DNA of 64,000 nt, taken from the NCBI GenBank assembly GCA_029582265.1, contig CM055830.1, forward strand, positions 20,483,365-20,547,364, in the 5' to 3' direction. The notes beneath the pieces were generated by a model. It saw only the letters and a program-made list of their open reading frames with translations, ran no database searches and was not told the origin of the DNA. Both the position numbers and the translations under genes were made by a program. The DNA is from Zoroaster sp. YZ-2022 (lineage: Eukaryota > Echinodermata > Asteroidea > Forcipulatida > Zoroasteridae). Every line of letters starts with the position of its first letter. Position 1 is the first letter of the stretch. This document shows, one piece after another, positions 54,760 through 64,000 of this stretch.

Positions 54760-56880
54760 GCGAACAGCGGCTTGCCGACCAGGTAAAACAAATCAAACAT
54801 AATCAGTGGCTAACGAAAGTTGAGGTGGAAGAGATGAGTAGAATAATATCACGGACAGAGGCTGGAGATGAAGAAGTGCAGGAGGAGGAACTGGACAACG
54901 TGGTCGCTGGTGAGCTGGCAAGTTCCCAGAGTGCGGAGGAGGTCAGTGGAGGAGTGAAGAAGGAACAGAAGACTTGACGGAGGAAGAGCTAGAGATTAGG
55001 GACAGGTAAAAGGGACAGGTAAGTGGAGTATTCCTGCATTGCGCCAGGTCCCAAGGAAAAAGCTAACAAATGTGTCAGCTATGGTAAGTAGAATCCCTGG
55101 GACGGTAAGTACTACTAATCTTTCTGAAATTAACGATCTTGTCTTTGCAGTGCAGTTGTAGTAGCGGAGAGATCAGGGGTAAAATATTTACACTCACAAT
55201 CACAACATAAAGATAATAAACCTTGGTGGAAACATAGATTTGAGGCCAAATTAACGAGTTGCGCAAAGATCTCAGTAGAATAGAGCAAATGGATAGAGGT
55301 GCAATGAAATATTCAGATATGAGGAACAGATTAATAAAGAAGTATCAAGTAAAAGGAAAGGGGATGAGAGTGAGTTAAGGAGGAAATAAAGCAAAGGGTT
55401 AAGGCGAAGGCTGCGAAAGTAAGAGGTACGATGACAGGTCAGGCAGTTTCATCAAAACCGCCTATTCGGTACAAATCAACGTCAATTATTCAAAGAAATG
55501 GACGGGAAAAGTGACAACTCACAAGTGGGCCCAGAGCCAGCAGAAGCAAGGAATTTCTGGGGTGGCCTTTGGGATCAACCTGGTGATCATAACAAACAAG
55601 CAGAATGGTTAGCCGACGTGAAAGACGAGTTAAAGAATGTACAACAAGAGGATTTCAGATTGATGTGAGCAAGGTGAAGAAACAGTTGAGGAAAGTGCCG
55701 AATTGGAAAGCCCGGGACCAGACCAAGTGCACGGATACTGGCTAAAGAACTTCAGATAGTCTTCACAAAAGAATAGCCCAGCAGCTGCAACAATGCTTAG
55801 TGCGTGGCAACGTTCCGACGTGGATGACTGAAACAAGAACGGTTCTCATCATGAAGGACATTAAGAAGGGTAACGTTGCAAGTAACTATCGACCTGTTAC
55901 ATGTCTACCCATGATGTGTGACCTGGGCATCATTGAAGAAGATCTGTATAGCCACATAGAAGATCAGCAGTTATTTCCAGATGAGCAGAAAGGTTGCAAA
56001 AGCGGTCAAGAGGAACGAAGACCAACTCATCATTGATAAGACGGTGCTAAAGTAGGAACAGGAAAACTAATCTGGCCATGGCATGGATAGATTACAAGAG
56101 GCATACGACATGGATATCACACTCGTGGATTATGGAATGTTTGGATATGATAGGGGCAGCTGATGCGGTGAAATGTCTTCTGGGTGAAGCATGAAGACAT
56201 GGAGAACAAATCTGATGGCCAGTGATGAATGTCTTGGTAAGGTAAATATCAGACGAGGTATTTTCAGGGCGATTCTCTGTCTCCACTGTTGTTTGTTTTG
56301 GCGCTGTTCCCTTTGACGATGATTTTGCGGAAGGTTAGTGCGGGATACGAGATGACGAAGGAAGGATGCAGGATTAATCATCTGCTCTTCATGGACGACC
56401 TGAAGTTGTTTGCGAAGAACGAGAAAGAATTGATTCCTTGGTGCAGACTGTACGGATCTTCAGCGATGACATCGGCATGAAGTTTGGTCTGGAGAAATGT
56501 GCTGCGATGACCATGAAGAGGGTAAAGGGTACATTCGGATGGAATTACTTTCCAGATGGCCACAATTAAGATCACGTACTGCACGAGGAATCAAAGAGAG
56601 GCTTAAGAAAGAGTATATAAGACGAGTGAAGAAGTGTTTGAAGTCCAAGCTGAATGGAGGGAATATGATAAAGGCGATCAACACTTGGGCTATGTCGCTG
56701 ATGAGGTACAGTGCGGAATTGTCGAGTGGACTAAGGCAGATCTGATGTTGACGGAAAACGGAAAGTGATGACGATGTACGGTATGTTACATCCACGGTCG
56801 AATGTCAGCAGACTCTATCTACCGAGGACAGAGGAGGAAGAGGATTACTTAGACTTCAAGCAGTTCAGAAATATAAATTG
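54760..56880 (+). pseudogene. Non-LTR retrotransposon with R2/R4-like reverse transcriptase, decayed
   Basis: Plus-strand pieces in the expected order. RLADQVKQIKHNQWLTKVEV lies at about 54765. A P-G-P-D-Q-V-H-G-Y-W block lies at about 55710. WMTETRTVLIMKDIKKGNVA and NYRPVTCLPMM follow at about 55820-55910. Next are DQQLFPDEQKGCKSG (about 55960), INHLLFMDDLKLFAKNE with the catalytic M-D-D variant (about 56372-56425), and HPRSNVSRLYLPRTE (about 56789). The text resembles the site-specific, restriction-like-endonuclease group of LINEs (R2/R4/NeSL type). No endonuclease block was seen because the element is interrupted near 56880. Many frame changes; not functional. Confidence 0.8.
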
Positions 56881-56889
56881 GACCAATGT

Positions 56890-57300
56890 TATTAAAGATT
56901 TGGAACAATTAGCATAAGTTTAAAAACAATTCTCTGTGAAACAGGAAGCCAGTGCAGTTCTTTCAAGATTGGCGTGATGGGCATGACTTTCTGGACAAAG
57001 TCACAACACGAGCTGCTGTGTTTTGTTTGTGATGAAGACGAGATATTTGATTCTGCGGGAGACCGTAGAGGAGAGCATTCCGTTATCGAGCCGTGATGTG
57101 ACAAACATGTATAATTTGTTCAGCAGACTTTTATTCAAGTATTTCCTTATTCGGCTAATATTTCTGATATGAAATGATGATATGCGAACAATGTTGGAGA
57201 TATGAGGTTTTAAAGTCATTGTCGAGTCAAATATAACACCCAAATTACGTGCTGGTGATGAGGGTCATGCACCAATTGTAATAAATGGAGAGAAACTTTA
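56890..57300 (-). pseudogene. LINE reverse-transcriptase C-terminal fragment (CR1/L2-like)
   Basis: The minus strand gives MGVIFDSTMTLKPHISNIVR, then SFHIRNISRIRKYL and LYMFVTSRLDNG. This corresponds to the L-G-x-x-x-D, H-I-x-x-I and S-R-L-D-Y blocks that follow the catalytic centre in CR1/L2-like elements. The frame shifts before the usual Q-N-x-A-A-R block, and ELHWLPVSQR follows at about 56960. It abuts the end of the plus-strand R2/R4-like element. Confidence 0.78.
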
Positions 57301-57970
57301 GACAATTGCTGACGTGATTGATATTGTCCAGTTCAGAGTGAGAAATCAGTGAGCATACTGGCACGATGTATACAGAAACTACTCAAAAGCCCTGAGAACG
57401 AAGGTGTGGATGCGGGGAGAATAACTTGGTTGGCTCAGTGGTTTTAACAATTTGGGGAATTTGGCTAATCAGTTTACAAATAGCATCAAGTGTATTACCT
57501 TACATGACTGTATGTATTAGACTTCTGGTAGTATATTAAAAGAAAGGTAACACCATCTTTACCTAATATCCCTCTACCCCCCCCAACCCTCCAAAAATCA
57601 ACGTGACATATGGCCAATTGTTCTGGCTTATGAGTTTGCACAAAGTATTTAAACGTTCACCGAATTATTTGCATTTCTATACAATTACATAAGTCCTGAG
57701 TATGAATTTATCTAATGACCTCCAAAGTGTGTATTCTGGTTTCATGCTGAATCCAAGAAAATGATTGACAATTGGGAAAGCAAGGCACGAAATCCCACTT
57801 TCAAAACCCTGTTGACAGATTATGTTGCAATCTCAGCGCAGCCTTCGAAAGGATGTTGCAATTCCAGTCATGACCAGTACGGAAATGAATAGAGTATGCA
57901 ACGTGGCAATCTCGACATTGCGTGCTTATAGAATTCCCGCTCACACTTGATGATGTAACCACTAGGGATG
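57301..57970. other. No gene seen; upstream region of ISG12-like copy 2
   Basis: Contains a C-rich stretch (57575-57590). GAATTCCCGC at about 57930 is only half of a Rel-type site. No coding content. Confidence 0.4.
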
Positions 57971-57975
57971 ATTCG

Positions 57976-57984
57976 TATATAAAG
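57976..57984 (+). promoter_or_regulatory. TATA box, inferred promoter of ISG12-like copy 2
   Basis: TATATAAAG, the same nine bases as in copy 1. A possible first exon follows (about 58005-58101), ending at the splice donor CACCTG/GTAAGC. The distance to the coding exon (1.8 kb) is filled by MITEs. Confidence 0.4.
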
Positions 57985-58004
57985 CAGTGCGTGTCGTCTA
58001 TCTC

Positions 58005-58101
58005 ATCTAGGGGACGGAGAACACGTCTGATATATGGCCTATCTGTGTACATTGAAGGTACATCAAGATATTCAGTCAATCATCTCTGAACATTGCACCT
58101 G
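58005..58101 (+). other. Inferred non-coding first exon of ISG12-like copy 2
   Basis: Placed between the TATA box and the donor at 58102 by analogy with copy 1. No coding frame is required. Supported by the layout only. Confidence 0.35.
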
Positions 58102-58691
58102 GTAAGCATATAATAAATGTAATCGTCTTGCTTTTTTTTTATTAATGTTGATAGCCATCTAAAAGTACTAATCCGAACTGTGATTTGTCTTCCCAACATT
58201 GTGTGATACAAGTGTCTATATAGACGTATTTTGAGTTGGTGGAGTTCTCTTGAAGATACCGATATATGTTGCTTTACTGCGGAAATTACTAAGAGTGACA
58301 TTTAGAGCATGTGCTGGTACGTGGACCATGTGACACTTTGTTTACAAATAGTACAGTCTATGTTACAAACCATAACTAGCCTATAGGCTCTATATACCGT
58401 ATATTACTTTTATAAAGCAAGTTTTTTGGTATGTAAGGCATTATAGCCCCAATCGTATTCATTTATAATGTTCACAACTAACTTGTATAAACTTCACACT
58501 AAAAAAGCTGCGTACACATTTGTGTACACTGTGCAGTAAAATCGACGTGGTACCCTCAAAACGTGAAGGCCTGTGTTTAATACACAATAACTATTTACGC
58601 GTAGTAGTGAATACTTGGAGCGAGTCTAGTAGTAATCCGATATTACCATCAGGAATTCCCCTCGCTGATTATGCTGATCATATCGCTTATA

Positions 58692-58994
58692 GGCCAAAAG
58701 AAGGTCTTCGGTTTCTGGTCTCTGCGCACCTCAGACACGCAGCAAAAATTACTAGATCGATTGGAATTCTGCTGTGCTGTGTTTTAAACGACCTTTTCAC
58801 ATTTGTGAGGCCTCTCTTAGTCACCATACTTTGTGTATAAGAAAATTGGCCTGGTTCCAAAAAATGGGTATACCTGTATCATATATTACACTGGTTGTCA
58901 AGAACAAAAATTACCAAAACAAACAACAGCAAAAAGCGCGTTACGCACCAATTTTGAAGCCGACCTATGACCAGAAACCGAGACCATTTTTGGC
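58692..58994 (+). repeat. MITE family A, copy 2
   Basis: The clearest copy: GGCCAAAAGAAGGTCTTCGG, then TTTCTGGTC, on the left; GACCAGAAACCGAGACCATT, then TTTGGC, on the right. The core GGATCGATTG appears as AGATCGATTGGAATTCTGC, followed by GTTTTAAACGACC. Confidence 0.8.
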
Positions 58995-59065
58995 TTCAGG
59001 AATATTACATATGAGGTTGTACGTGGACAGATCCCTACATTTTACACTCTTAAAACTAAAGTGTT

Positions 59066-59562
59066 GAATTTTAAAGGTTCGGTCAGTGACAACTCATTAT
59101 AAAGTTATAATTTTTGAGGCTTTGCATGGTGGAATATCGATATCGTTTCGGTTTGCGGTAACACCATGTGTTTATCTCAACCCCTGAAGTCCTTGGTTCT
59201 CCCTGAACCATATTAACCGTGAAGTCCCATGGTTCTCCCTGAACCTATTTCTCACTTTGCGACAGTAGAAAAACGAGTTGCCGAAATTGGTTCTCCCTTG
59301 AACCTTTCTCACTTAACGAAGGTTGAGATACGATTGTGCGATACGGTTCTTTTCAGAACCTGTATCTCAGCTTCACGTTAGTTGAGATAAACACATGGTG
59401 TTACCGCAAACCGAAACGATATCATTATAAAGTTGCATTTAACTTTTAAAAGTGTTGAATTACATTGATAAAGTTAGACTTAACTTGACTCTGTGTTTAT
59501 TCAACACTTTCTGTGAGTTCAATTTAACTTTATAATGTGTCACTCACCGAACTCTTAAAGGT
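59066..59562. repeat. Outer MITE (AAGGTTCGGTCAGTGACA ends) hosting a nested MITE
   Basis: Left end TTAAAGGTTCGGTCAGTGAC and ATTATAAAGTTA; right end TAACTTTATAATGTGTCACT and CACCGAACTCTTAAAGG. The inner element at 59139-59423 interrupts it. Repeated GTGTTGAATT words lie in the right half. Confidence 0.75.
59139..59423. repeat. MITE family D with perfect 43-bp terminal inverted repeats
   Basis: 59139-59181 and 59381-59423 are exact reverse complements over 43 bases (GATATCGTTTCGGTTTGCGG begins each). The interior has four short palindromes of the form GGTTC-n-GAACC, three of them as GGTTCTCCCTGAACC or a near variant. Perfect ends suggest recent insertion. Fragments of the family occur at 27866-27905 and 32365-32470. 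Confidence 0.9.
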
Positions 59563-59658
59563 TGATTCAACACTATACGCCAAAACTATTTCAGAAACAC
59601 GATGGGACGCCTGTCGCGCCCTAATATTCATTGCGCCCCTCTCATAAACAAATATTAA

Positions 59659-59662
<4 letters not shown>

Positions 59663-59728
<66 letters not shown>
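59663..59728. repeat. (AT)n microsatellite
   Basis: About 33 AT dinucleotides. Confidence 0.95.
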
Positions 59729-59731
<3 letters not shown>

Positions 59732-59916
59732 TGAGCCACAATTCAACATAGGGCTAATTCCATTTTGTTTTTAGTGTATTGTTTTTGTTTATTAAAGAAA
59801 AATCAATTTGAGAAAATCAAGGGATTTTGGTGGGATTAAGGCTTCTTTTCTCTATTCAACAAAATATTCGATCACTTCAGTATTAATATAATGTGATTGT
59901 TGTTCTTTGTTCTTAG

Positions 59917-60220
59917 AAAAGTAAACGGGTTCCTTTCTGATTCAATATGGATGCAATCATTGGAGGATTACTGGCTGTGGCGCTGCTACAGTCGCGGCTC
60001 CACTCATCGGGTTTGGTGCAGGAGGAATAGCAACAGGAAGCATCGCATCATCATTGATGTCACTGCAGCCATGAGTAACGGTGGTGGCGTTGCATCCATT
60101 GCTGCTGGAGGAATTGTGGCTAGTCCCCAATCCATTGGAGCCGCTGGATTGACTGCAACGAGTGCCTCGGCGGTAGCCGCTGGAGCCACAGTCGGAGAAT
60201 ACGTTGGTGATATGCTATAA
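59917..60220 (+). pseudogene. ISG12/IFI27-like protein, copy 2, two one-base frame breaks
   Basis: The exon follows the acceptor TGTTCTTAG (ends 59916). ATG at 59947 begins MDAIIGG. A break near 59975 moves the frame, after which APLIGFGAGGIATGSIASS is readable. A second break near 60061 precedes MSNGGGVASIAAGGIVASPQ and SIGAAGLTATSASAVAAGAT. The frame ends VGEYVGDML and TAA at 60218-60220. Motif order and size (about 90 residues) are those of the ISG12 family. DNA identity with copy 1 is high over the core (CTCATCGG..TTTGGTGC.GGAGGAATAGCAACAGG). Breaks confined to single bases in well-kept sequence suggest either a very young pseudogene or assembly error. Confidence 0.8.
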
Positions 60221-60938
60221 ATCCACTGTCAGAAGCACAGTTGTAAACTTTGAATGCTCTTAATATGATATAAGTATGTCTATTTTAATTTCTGCTATTT
60301 GGACAATCTCTGGGAGAACCACGTATCTTCACGTATTCTGTCGCTGAATCCATCTGTACTGCGAACCTCACCAATCACGGGAAATTTGAGTTTCGACAAC
60401 CCGTTACCTTCGACCGACAGTCAGATTCGAACATGAGCCTATCATACGATGTTGAAGGCGTGTTTGTTAATTCAGCCGTCAAGCTTCATCCCTGCCCCAC
60501 CCACGATCTGCCGTTACCCTTGTTCAGAATTGACTAAAATAACACGTAGTTAGAAGGTTTATTTTCTTTTAGTGATAAGAATTTGTTGATATATAGTCAT
60601 CATGTTGGGAGTTTCTGCCATTTTTAAAACCTTCTTTTATCTCAAATCTGGGCCCAATTCCATAAAGCTGCTTTGAGAGAATTTTGCTTAGCATTGCTAA
60701 GCATTTTTAACAGACAACTAGCCATAGTGTACCGTATCATTTTATATGGAGGTTTGGCTGGTAACCTTCACAACCTGCTTAGCGAATGTCTTTGTTAAGT
60801 AATTCTGCTAAGCAGTTCTATCAAATTGGCCTCTACTGTGTTGGTTGTAAAAAATCAATAAACAAAATAATACCCTCGTAATTAAGTTCTAGAACAGTTT
60901 AAGCATACTAGCCTGATATTATGATTAGTTTTGCTTAC
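60221..60938. other. 3' flank of ISG12-like copy 2, no further gene seen
   Basis: Contains an inverted word pair GAGAATTTTGCTTAGCATTG / TCTTTGTTAAGTAATTCTGC near 60675 and 60790 that may mark another small MITE. No coding content recognised. Confidence 0.4.
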
Positions 60939-61149
60939 AGGGACAATATCATCACAATCAGAGCAGACTTTCAACAGGGCATGGAATCGGTGTCCTGTAG
61001 TTTAAGATGAACACAGTGACTGAAATTTAAAGGCTCATTTATGCAGCAGCAACGGTAATATCATGTTGTGTATTATTTTCAGTCACTGAGTTAATCTAAA
61101 ACTAGCACTTCGATTCTATGCCCGTTGATTGTGACGATATTGTTCCTTA
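60939..61149. repeat. MITE family B, copy 3
   Basis: AGGGACAATATCATCACAAT at the left and TTGTGACGATATTGTTCCTT (reverse order) at the right. The inner inverted pair is CAGTGACTGAAA / TTTTCAGTCACTG, with CAACAGGGCATGGAATCGG between. Confidence 0.8.
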
Positions 61150-61299
61150 TATGTGTCATTTCGAGCAGTTTTGTTTGTTATTTGTATAATGTTCATAAGA
61201 GCTGTTATTATACACAATATTCTATGTTAATCTTTTCGCGTACTTTTGGTTTAAATCTAGAATTTCTAATACAGTATTAAGAAAGTAAATGATTGTCGA

Positions 61300-61799
61300 N
61301 NNNNNNNNNNNNNNNNNNNNNNNNNNNNNNNNNNNNNNNNNNNNNNNNNNNNNNNNNNNNNNNNNNNNNNNNNNNNNNNNNNNNNNNNNNNNNNNNNNNN
61401 NNNNNNNNNNNNNNNNNNNNNNNNNNNNNNNNNNNNNNNNNNNNNNNNNNNNNNNNNNNNNNNNNNNNNNNNNNNNNNNNNNNNNNNNNNNNNNNNNNNN
61501 NNNNNNNNNNNNNNNNNNNNNNNNNNNNNNNNNNNNNNNNNNNNNNNNNNNNNNNNNNNNNNNNNNNNNNNNNNNNNNNNNNNNNNNNNNNNNNNNNNNN
61601 NNNNNNNNNNNNNNNNNNNNNNNNNNNNNNNNNNNNNNNNNNNNNNNNNNNNNNNNNNNNNNNNNNNNNNNNNNNNNNNNNNNNNNNNNNNNNNNNNNNN
61701 NNNNNNNNNNNNNNNNNNNNNNNNNNNNNNNNNNNNNNNNNNNNNNNNNNNNNNNNNNNNNNNNNNNNNNNNNNNNNNNNNNNNNNNNNNNNNNNNNNN
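61300..61799. other. Assembly gap, exactly 500 N
   Basis: A run of 500 undetermined bases. The round number indicates a scaffold gap of arbitrary or estimated size. Confidence 1.
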
Positions 61800-62049
61800 T
61801 GAAAAGTATTTTGGGCTAGTGTCAATATTTAAAATAAAAACAGTGTTCCAAGTCACACTTGTTAATTTCTAATTTATTGCTTAAATCTCACAACTTTTCA
61901 AGTTCAACAGCCAATATCTCAAGAACTAAATGACATATTAGAAAACAAAAACACAATTGAATTCCTTACATTAATAGCTTGTAATTCTTGTGAAATGACT
62001 TATCATAAATGCTTTGCCAATGGCCCAATTAGTGGCACACAGTAACGAT

Positions 62050-63490
62050 TTTACAAATTTTAAAAGGTCATATCTCATAGCTTTAATTTGATGTATGAGT
62101 TGACAATTTGTTATTTTTCATAATCATGAGGAGTCATATATGACCTTCAAACCACCTAATCTGACCTTTACTTCCTGTCCAAACAGTACGTTCCAAATTC
62201 AACACATTCTAACGCAAAATTGATATGTCTTTTGAATATGAAATTGATAGTTATTATAAAGATGACAAACCCTTCCACAATATAATATTTACATCATCGT
62301 TGAAAATTTGATTGAACCGGAAGTGGACTCGAACACCGTGTGTTTGTTCTAACAAACATTAAGCTCTAGTTATTATGTATTATTATTATAATTATTAAGT
62401 GGAAAAAAGTCACAAGACTACATGTAACCTCATATTAAAACGGTGTAAAATGTAAACATGACCTCACTGGACATAATCAATAAATGGGTCTTATACATTT
62501 CATTCGGGACTTTTTCGTTTAAAAGGCAAATTCAATGCCATTTTGATTATTTTATTTTATTTTATATGTTATTTTATATTATTTTATTTTATTAGCTGTT
62601 TGCAGCGAAGCGCAGCAAAACAGCTGTTGTTTGTTAAATTTTTTTTTTTAGCTGTTTCGCAGAAGCGCACGAAACAGCTCTAGTTTTGTTAAGTTTTTTT
62701 AATTTTTTAATTTTTTAGCGCTTTGCGTACCGGAAGTGCATTGCAATAACACATGTTTCATTCTGAACGCCTCTTTGCAGTGTTCCATAAATGCGATTGC
62801 AATGAAACTTAAGGGACCAAAGGCAATAGTGCAATAGTGTGCATATTGCAATGACGTCATAATTACGTCACCAGGTGTCAAGTTACACTAAATCAAAATT
62901 AATAAAGAAAACATTACAAAATTAATAACTCCTGAACCACATATGCTATCAATTTCATCTATGTGGCATATTGTAGGTCGTTACCCACTCCGTATTTCGT
63001 ACACAGATGTACCATTTTTTGACCTTAGCTTCCGGTCCAAACCGAAGTTCAAATTAAAAGCTCTACAGCCAATATGATAAAATAATGCTATGATTTCTGT
63101 ATGTAATCATCAGTAGGGTGTACTCTTTTGGATAGTAGGTTTGATGACGTCATCATATGCAAGAGCGCCCTCTAGCGACAGGTTTAAAAGACGTTATTTT
63201 CACTTGTACACTGCAATGTCACATTACCACAAATGATATGTCATATTGAAGCTATGAATCAACTTAAATATCAAAACAAATTACGTCATCATGATATCAT
63301 CAAGTGTCAAGTTACACTAAGTTAAAGATTAATATTGAAAAACTATTAAAACATTTATAACTTTTGAACCACAATAGCTATAATTATGATCTTTGAGCCG
63401 TATTGTAGGTCGTTACCCACTTGACAATTCGTTTAAATATGACCTTATTGATATTTGCTTCTGGTCGAAACCAGAAGTTCAAATATAGCA
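62050..63490 (-). repeat. Diverged relatives of the 10.1-12.3 kb repeat element
   Basis: Two related segments (about 62870-63060 and 63300-63480) share TGTCAAGTTACACTAA, CCTGAACCACA / TTTTGAACCACA, ATTGTAGGTCGTTACCCACT, and a small palindrome (CTTCCGGTCCAAACCGAAG or CTTCTGGTCGAAACCAGAAG). A third piece at 62130-62345 has ACTTCCTGTCCAAACAG and GACTCGAACACC. The same facing TTCCGG/GGAAGT theme fills the tandem array at 11020-11950. Confidence 0.6.
62593..62679. repeat. Two adjacent AGCTGTTTCGC...GCGAAACAGCT-type palindromes
   Basis: AGCTGTTTGCAGCGAAGCGC... ending in AAACAGCT (62593-62625) and AGCTGTTTCGCAGAAGCGCA... ending in AAACAGCT (62650-62679). Each can fold into a hairpin; they are separated by a T-run. 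They probably mark ends of repeat copies. Confidence 0.6.
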
Positions 63491-64000
63491 ATGTTGTTAG
63501 AAGCTCTAAAGACACCGTGTGCTGCAGAGAAAACAATAACACAAGGCTGGCTCCGAGTTTTGCATGAAATAGCGCCTCTTCTGGTTGATCGTCATTGTAT
63601 TGGTTACAACAATTTTTGTGTCGTAATTACACTCAAGCCACCTCCTTTTAATAGTATTTGTTCTTTCCTTTAAAACCCCTTTCGAATACCCATTTAATTG
63701 CTAAGTTTCAATAAATCAAGGAGCTATGTTCAACGACTTTGTAATATCTTTCTTGTTGGTTTAGATTTAATTTTTATATTTAAAATATCATAACTCAGTT
63801 ACACTTTGATTTTTACAAAATGTACATCATCAGAAGTAAGTCCTGTTTTGCATGGAATTGCCTTTTGTTAAAGTGCACATATGGGAAGATGAAATTTAAT
63901 TACATACATTTGAAGCAACTTTCTACTTTGACTGGGGAAGTTATTTCTTTTCAGAGAAGTATTGTACCCCCCTACAAACCTTGCCGAGTGAACCTAGGTA
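63491..64000. other. No gene seen
   Basis: End of window. A plus-strand open frame of 72 residues (63455-63673) shows no family. Confidence 0.4.

Noticed and set aside
57925..57937. NF-kappaB site upstream of ISG12-like copy 2 (GAATTCCCGC)
   Set aside because: Only half of the consensus matches.
61266..61856. Open frames spanning the N run
   Set aside because: No sequence information; the frames are artefacts of undetermined bases.

Overview
The window is eukaryotic: AT-rich, with split genes, microsatellites, a tRNA-derived SINE, several DNA transposon families, non-LTR retrotransposons and one 500-base assembly gap. The gene families present (ISG12/IFI27-like, TRIM with NHL-like segments, Polinton, piggyBac) and frequent TAGGCCTA words fit a marine invertebrate deuterostome such as an echinoderm. 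That placement is inference; no species marker is visible.

Layout. 1-4.4 kb: a decayed piggyBac-like transposon on the minus strand. Its 3' coding end is tandemly repeated, and a long palindrome and a small inverted repeat lie inside it. 5-12.3 kb: dispersed repeats (four short inverted-repeat families, a tRNA-Leu SINE, a 2.1 kb element with a 150-bp tandem array). 12.9-13.2 kb: a minus-strand ISG12-like exon remnant. 14.4-26.6 kb: a 12 kb block of inflated homopolymer runs and almost no recognisable coding sequence, probably low-quality consensus. 28-30.6 kb: a disrupted minus-strand TRIM gene. 34.1-35.5 kb: an ISG12-like gene with a readable promoter (two NF-kappaB-type sites, TATA box, non-coding first exon). 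36.3-51.8 kb: a complete-length Polinton/Maverick (15.46 kb) with inverted termini of about 420 bp and a matching 6-bp flank. 52.8-57.3 kb: MITEs and parts of three non-LTR retrotransposons. 58-60.2 kb: a second ISG12-like gene, with nested MITEs in its inferred intron. 60.9-63.5 kb: more repeats and the gap.

The Polinton carries the usual virus-like set on the minus strand: protein-primed type DNA polymerase B, packaging ATPase, chromodomain integrase, double-jelly-roll capsid protein, adenovirus-type protease and small accessory proteins. On the opposite strand, beside the left terminus, it has a separate group: a PC4-like single-strand DNA-binding domain, a death-domain reading frame and a Cys/His-rich protein. 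Every core gene is split by frameshifts or stops, so this copy is either decayed or poorly sequenced. The death-domain cargo is the most interesting item in the window. It lies between ISG12-like genes, a family linked to mitochondrial apoptosis and antiviral responses in vertebrates.

Almost every recognisable gene, host or mobile, has single-base frame breaks. Some may be true decay, but the pattern suggests that residual indel error in the assembly must be checked before anything is called a pseudogene.
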